Assembly: GCA_003971905.1 (NCBI GenBank)
Contig: RSEE01000176.1
Span: 1-40,794 of the forward strand
Length of the DNA: 40,794 bases
Origin: Moniliella sp. 'wahieum'
Taxonomy: Eukaryota > Basidiomycota > Moniliellomycetes > Moniliellales > Moniliellaceae
Direction: 5' to 3'
Numbering within the stretch: the first letter of the stretch is position 1; each line of letters starts with the position of its first letter. Below the pieces are notes generated by a model, which was not told where the DNA came from, ran no database searches, and saw only the letters and a program-made list of their open reading frames with translations. Below are positions 35,111 through 40,794 of the stretch, in pieces. Position numbers and translations under genes: made by a program.

Positions 35111-38100
35111 TCACGACCCCCACGGATTCTCATCCTCTTGCAATGTGATCTCGCCATCCTGCGCGCCAAACGTGAGCGTCGGTGTGGCCGGGGGCGGGGG
35201 CAAGGGGAGGTCCAAGTCGAGGGGCAGTGCGACGCCCGGGGCGGAGGAACCAGTGGCGGTCGCAGTCCCCCAGCGCGGGGAAGCGAGGTTGTGGTACTAG
35301 CGGTGCTAGCGGTGCTAGCGGGGGGGACGAGGGAGAGGCTGCGCAGTCCGACAGGTGAGGAGGGAGGAAGACGGGGTACAGAGGGGGGCGAAGCGAGTCC
35401 GTGCGATAGTTCCGCCCCCTCGCTGGTCTCGGCTTCCCCCCACCGACCCGAACGAACGTTGGATACGGCAGGGAGAGAAGGTAGGTGCGTGCTGGATTCC
35501 CCCCAAGCGCCCAGACCGCCACCGGAACTTTCTCTCCTCACCTCGGGCGCCAGTGCGGAAAGACGGGTGGTAGAGCCATACGCGCTGACGGGCGCAGCAA
35601 GGTCCGCCTCGCCCCAGACTGAGGATAAGTTGGATTCGGTGTAGGTCTTTCGCTTTGCGCCATCGGTCAGGGTAGTGGAGACAGGAGCCGAGGCGGTAGA
35701 GGCGGCCAGCGACAAGGTGGATGTCGAAGGTGACGTGGCGACGGGGGCCGGTACACTGTTTGTCCGCGCGCGCGGGCGGCTGACTTGGAGAATAGGCATG
35801 TTGGACGGCAACTCCTTGACCTCGATCCCAGCACTGCGCAGTTCGGCCAGAATGGCGTCGGGATCGAACCGAGCCTGGCTCGGGCCCACCAAGGTGAGGG
35901 ATGTGCGGGAAGAGGAAGGCGTGTCGTGCTTCTCTTCCGGCTCCAGTGGGCCATCGTCCTCCCGCACTTCGCCCTCCACATCCACGTCCTCATCGTAATC
36001 ATAATCCGGTGCGCTTGCCGCCGCTGCCTTGGCTTTCCGTGGGGGGCTAGCCACCCCGTTTGGCCGAGTGGGCGTAGCCGCTGGGGTCGAGGACTTTTTG
36101 CTGCTTCGCTTGAAAAAGTTGGCAAACGCATTCGTCTTGGTCGGGGTGGTGGCGGCCCCTTGGCCGCCTGTGCCGCTGCAATCGCCGTGGCAATCTTCTC
36201 CTCGTCCCCGGCCGAGGCATAGTTTAACTCATGCACCGCCCCGCAGCTCTTCCTCTGTCATCGGTCGTACCTCCCTCTCTGGAATCTTGGACAGATCTTC
36301 GGGCTCGTCAAAGTAATCGGCCGTGGTGCGGAAGCCCAGCTCGCCCAGGACCAGTGGCATTAAGGCTCGGTATGCCAAGTGACCCGGCACGATTTGCGTC
36401 AGGTCCACATTGTCCACGGCAGGTGCGCCGGTGATGGGGTGCAAGCCGGCGACGGACGCCAAACCGCCCGAAGTGGCACGGTGCAGGTAGCCCAAGATCC
36501 AATCGGTCTTAGAATAGCCATTGACAAACCGGCCAGCGACAACGGAGCGCACTTGGCGCCACACCTTGTCGCTCGCCGTCACGGGAGCCCCGACAAGGTA
36601 GACATCCTGTACCAGCCCAAACCCGTTTATCCGATACAGTTCTCGCAACGCATAGAAAATGACACGGGCGCCCAGGCTAAACGCAACCAATGTCAACGGC
36701 CGCGAGCCCATCTGGCGATGCACGATCACATCCGCCAGGATCAGCCCCGCTGCCTTGGCGCGGTCGAGCGAGTTGGACCAAGGATTGTCAATCAAGTACG
36801 ACAGCTTGCTGAGCCACAAAGGCCAGGTCAACGCACCAATCAAGCTGCCTGCCACGGTGGCCGCTAACAGCTGTTGAATTCCAGCAGCAACCGTTTCGTT
36901 CCACAAGATGCCCATCGCTGCACCCATCTCGCGCATCAAATCCGGCTCCCACAGCACACTGAACAGGTCGCCCATCATGCTATCCACCGTACTAAAGGGG
37001 AGACGGGGATCATCTTGGGCACCGTTCATAAACCTGTTCATCAATGATTAGCTCGGGTGCACATCAAAATAGAAGGCTGGAAGGGGAAAACGTACCCAGG
37101 AATGCCGAGAATGCAGCGAAAGCGATTGTTACTGTGAACCGGTTTGAACTCGAACACCTTGACCGCGCGCGTTCGACGACCCATACTGTTGCCTGCCATG
37201 CCGCCACCAGCAAGGGTGGCGGTGGTGGTGATGACTGCCGCACCGCCTGCGCCACCAAAAAATGCTGACGTGCCCCCAATACCAATCGTACTGAACGCAG
37301 CGCCCAACCCAACCCCAATGATGGGCGCCAGCAGCCCAGCACTCAGCCCTAACACCACGCCGCCGCCAATGGTAGCCAGGCCCATCATGAGCAACCGCCG
37401 CCGCTTGGCCGCAGCGGCGCGTTTCTGGATCGCTTGCCGGTCGCGCAAGCGCAAATGACGAGCAGCGCCATCATCAATCTCCAGCGTCTCTGCAATCCGC
37501 GTCTCAAATTTGGTCACATCCAGTGCGCTCAACCCCAACGCTGCCGCCACCTGCTCCAGTAATGTTCGGCTCCGCGCATCGTAGTCCGCATCAAACGTGA
37601 CCAACAAAAACAGATCGCACAGCACGGTCCAACGCAGGTCGAGCGTGATGGTTCGATCAGCAGAGGTCACCTCGGTACTGACACCCGCCAAGGCCGTTGG
37701 GGCTGTGGCCAGCGTCCCTTTGTCGTCCCCAGCAACGCCCGAGGGGGGGGGCTGATTGCCTGCGGCCGGTGCATCAGCCGACCCAGAGTCGGGGGTGGGG
37801 CCCACGGGCTCATTGGGCGCGCCATGCATGGGAAGAGGGGCCATGTTCTTGTGTGTGTGGCGCACTGCCCACTCGGTGTGCCCACGAAGTTCCCCAATGT
37901 TGCCCTGCGCCGCCGAGTTGGGATCGAGCAAGGCCGGTTTGACCCCTGTCTCCTCATCCTGGCTCAGACGTAGGTCCGTAGAGAGAGAAGGATCGCCAAC
38001 GAGCGTGGCCTCGTCGGGCTCCTCGGCGGATGGAGTTGTGGACTGGGCCCCGTCGACGGCTTGGCTTAGAGCCTGCACTTCCGTCCGGTCTTCCTCCTCC

Positions 38101-40003
38101 TTTTCCCGCTCCGCAAGCGCGTCCGGATCAAAGTCGGGATTGTCGATCGTTTGGGTTGTGATCAGGGTCGGTGCCAGGTCTGAGGGAAGCACACCATGTT
38201 GACCCAGTTGCGCAATCATGGTTTGTTCAGGCGGGGCAATATCCATATGAAGATAGAGTTTGGCCAGCACATCTGTGATCCACGCGTGGCCGCTGTCCAG
38301 TGCTGTGGCTAACGCGCGGTTGGGTTTGCCCAAGTCGGGCGGAGGAGGTTTCTTGCTCTTCGCTGAGGGTGGAGGGACAAGCAGCGGGGTTTCACTTACT
38401 TGCCGTGCGAGAAGCGCACACAACCCTACATACGCAATTCGTTGCCCCTCGCTCAGGAATCCTTGGCGGTGTTCATCTGTGCAGCGGCATCGACCGCCGG
38501 CTTTTCCGAATACGGGTTGCGGTCGACATTGGAGAAGAGGTACTCGGTCGCAGCATACAGCTGCTCAGCCTCCTCGTCCTCGTCCAGATGCACTTGAGTG
38601 TACCCACGTCCGGGCCCCATCTCATCCAGATGCGCATCCTCATCATCATCCGCCCCTTCCGAGTCGGACTCGGGCCGGGCCCGCCACTCGTATCCACGAG
38701 CGTCGTACACGCCAAGCGTTTGTCCCGTCGCATTCCCAGCGCCTAACAGGGAACGACGCTTACTTTTGGAACCCATACGAGCATGGCCTCGCTTGGGATC
38801 GGGAAGGGCGGGGGGCAATTCGGCCGCGGCGGCCGCAACTCTCTCGGGTGATGGCACACGAAAGTGAAGCCGCTTACGATCTTCCTCGTCTAGGACATTG
38901 TACGCCTCGGTTTCCTCATTAATCGTCCGCATTACCGGCATCTCTTGCCACCCGTCGTCATCGTCGGCCATCACGTCCACCTCTTCCTCCTCCTTTACTG
39001 GCGACGCAGCCCGACCCCAGCCTCGTTCCATCCGCGCCTTCACCCGGAGCAGATCGCTTTCGCGCAAATTGAGAGGGTTGCGTTCCTCTTCCTCTTCCTC
39101 TTCCTTGCTCTTGTCCTTGTCCTCTTACCCCGCTTAGTGGTGTTGTCTCCCTTCGAAGGCGAGGCTTTCCCCTTTCCTTTAGCTTTGGGGTCTGTGGATT
39201 CCGGTTCTGGCACAACAACCACAACTCGGCTCTGAGGAGAGAGGGTTTGTCTTCAACTGAGCCACGAGGTGTGGTTGAGGACCGATTCGACTCCCTTGAC
39301 GCACGAGGGGTAGGCTCCGCCTTATGATCTTCCTCAACCGCCGGGGTAAGCTGAGCCTTATGATCTTCCTCGACCGCCGGGCTGGTGGTGAGGGAGACAC
39401 CACTGGGAACATGCGGTTTGAGTGACTCTTCGGGAGTCGAAGGGGTGTTGGGGGGTGAAGGCTCAGCAAGAGGCTCAGAAGAGAGGAGAACTTTCCCCAG
39501 ATGTAGTAGGAGCAGGGGCGGGTGCAGGCGAGGGTGTGCGTGACGCCGCGGGTGATGTGTCGTTAACTTCTTCGTCCAACCCCTTGGCCTTGAGCGATGA
39601 CTGGCGCACGATCTGGGAATGATGCGGAGACGGAGGCACGGACTGAGGATTAATCTTGGTCGAGGGAGCGGGGCTGAGTGGGGGGTTGTGGTCGTGGAGA
39701 CGATGGCGGGGATGCGACAAGACCAATATCGCCATCGTCCTCGTCCTCGGGAGGAGGTTCTTCCATATCGTGATGATCAGGTGCGTCGGGAGCCGTTGCT
39801 GTGGCGGGAAGGTCGAGGGGGGCTGCGAGAGGCGGGGGCTGGGGCTGAGACTGAGGTGTGTGATCGGGGGTGGGGCTAGGCTTGTGCTTGGGCTTGTGGT
39901 CGTCGAGAGCAGCAGCAATGTTGCCGTCGTCAAAGTCGTCGTCGGGGGGGAGGGGGCTGGCTGCTGGCTCGGGGCGGTCGCTGTGGCCTGGAAGTGCGCT
40001 CAT
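35111..40003 (-). CDS. MIL1: Mil1/TMCO4-type DUF726 hydrolase-like membrane protein (several frame breaks)
   Basis: Yeast Mil1 (YFL034W) is a putative lipase that binds the AP-1 mu subunit in Golgi/endosome sorting; the human counterpart is TMCO4. The start is MSALPGH at 40003. A long acidic, Pro/Ser-rich N-terminus contains a duplicated AVEEDHKA unit. Family blocks follow: DDGWQEMPVMRTINEE, YNVLDEEDRKRLHF, GNATGQTLGVYD, FLSEGQRIAYVGLCALLARQ, a Gly-rich membrane stretch (MGLATIGGGVVLGLSAGLL), intron 37034-37095 (62 nt), FMNGAQDDPRLPF, then LTLVAFSLGARVIFYALREL with the nucleophile-elbow Ser, and VYLVGAPVTASDKVWRQVRS, WILGYLHRATSGG and VPGHLAYRALMP. The tail ends GEITLQEDENPWGS and TGA at 35111. 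Breaks lie near 39670, 39480, 39240, 39115, 38463 (T lost), 36232, 36163 (G run) and 35237. Confidence 0.9.
39319..39381. repeat. 36-bp coding duplication (AVEEDHKA)
   Basis: Two copies, period 36 bases, encode AVEEDHKA followed by QLTP in one copy and EPTP in the other, within the disordered N-terminal part of MIL1. Confidence 0.85.
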
Positions 40004-40162
40004 GGCTGAGGCCCCGGCAATGGATGGGGATGGTGGCGATGGCGATGGCGACGGGGCGCGATGCGGGAGGCGATGCGCAAGGCGATGGGCGATGAGCTGG
40101 ATGGGCGCGCCGCCCCACCACAGCCTGGGCGGCTAACCCACTGGACGCATGATGCATGATGC
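40004..40162. promoter_or_regulatory. MIL1 upstream region with ATGCATG cluster
   Basis: Contains a GATGGCGATGGCGATGGCGA triplet run near 40030 and then repeated GATGCAT units (GCATGATGCATGATGCATGA at 40148). It lies directly upstream of MIL1 and of the possible rightward gene. Confidence 0.45.
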
Positions 40163-40794
40163 ATGATGCTGCGTGCATGCCGGCATGCGAAACTGCCCCT
40201 CTGCCGTGCTCGTGCCGCGCTGCGACGGCTGCTGGGCGGCAGCCGGCAGGAGCTCGTCGGCTGCCCCGCTGCTGCCCCTCTGGGCGCGCTGCGACAGGAA
40301 ACATTGCAAACGCCCTCCTGGCCATCGCCCACCCTCACCGGCCTCACCGCCGGCCTCACCCCGCCTACCACGCAGTGCACCTCTCCTCTACCCCTCTCGT
40401 CGTCTCTGGCCACATCTCGTCGTGCCCCCGACAGCGCGCCTGGCCCGGGCCCGCGCTCCAAGTGTATGCACGTCGATTGGCTCAACTCGGTACCATCTTC
40501 GCTCCTCTGAAGACGGCTGGCCTCACGGCTCCAGAGACGGGGTCTGCACCGCACACGTCACTGGCATCATCACCGGAGGGCCTTAAGATCTAAGAGGCCA
40601 CTTTGAGACCGGCGCTTTTGTAAGCGACAGGAAACGATATCGATCGCGACCCATCTCCCTGATCCCGCAGGCAGAGTTGCAAGAGGGTTGGACCTCAGTT
40701 CAGTTCGAATGGCAACGGGATATTGGCTGTGAGCTGGGCCATTGCACGGCCATTGGGATCCTTTCTGCTCCTTTGGGGTGGTCTTGTTGTGTGA
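40163..40794 (+). CDS. Possible 5' part of an unidentified gene, cut by the window end
   Basis: No family recognised. Between about 40290 and 40615 the plus strand shows protein-like pieces in more than one frame (LQVYARRLAQLGTIFAPL; CTAHVTGIITGGP; DLRGHFETGAF). These run into a good candidate intron at 40621-40671 (GTAAGC...CCGCAG, about 51 nt), after which EGWTSVQFEWQRDIG is readable. The intron and the composition change support a real gene, but start, frame and product are unsettled. Confidence 0.35.

Overview
This is a GC-rich fungal nuclear segment, most probably from a basidiomycete. The evidence is spliceosomal introns of about 48-104 nt with GT...AG ends, few per gene; a fused alpha-beta tryptophan synthase; a KRE6-type beta-glucan synthesis protein; fungal Vps9 (VPS9 plus CUE), Vps60, SRPK and NIPA proteins; TTAGGG-type telomeric words; and pyrimidine-rich leaders just before several start codons. 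The assignment to Basidiomycota is inference from gene style, not a database match.

Layout. 1-555: possible 3' end of an unidentified acidic/basic protein. 1038-1600 (-): RPB7. 1871-2732 (-): VPS60/CHMP5. About 3068-6069 (+): VPS9, divergent from VPS60. 6288 to about 9142 (-): a PPR-type protein. 9143-11533: gene-poor. 11534-13752 (+): SRPK/Sky1 kinase. About 14300-17500 (-): a Ser/Pro-rich disordered protein. 17999-19575 (+): NIPA-type Mg2+ transporter. 20057-22258 (-): TRP5. 24040-25103 (+): secreted double-psi beta-barrel protein. About 25362-25862 (+): C-terminal piece of a KRE6/SKN1 protein beside a double TTAGGG. 25.9-32.7 kb: long stretch with no recognisable gene. 32693-34404 (+): Pcl/Pho80-type cyclin with a Q-rich tail. 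35111-40003 (-): Mil1/TMCO4 (DUF726) hydrolase-like protein. 40163-40794: possible 5' part of another gene.

The dominant observation is that almost every recognisable conserved gene is broken by one or more small indels. The conserved protein simply continues in another frame on each side, often at a C, G, A or T run. RPB7 is essential and TRP5 alone has about ten such breaks, so uncorrected sequencing or assembly error is far more likely than mass pseudogenisation. For this reason CDS entries are given as whole spans, with introns and frame breaks described in the text.

Functionally the window is mostly housekeeping: transcription (RPB7), endosomal sorting (VPS60, VPS9), AP-1-linked trafficking (MIL1), splicing-factor phosphorylation (SRPK), tryptophan synthesis (TRP5), magnesium transport (NIPA), cell wall (KRE6 fragment and secreted barrel protein) and cell-cycle or phosphate control (cyclin). 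I see no defence island, biosynthetic cluster or complete transposon.
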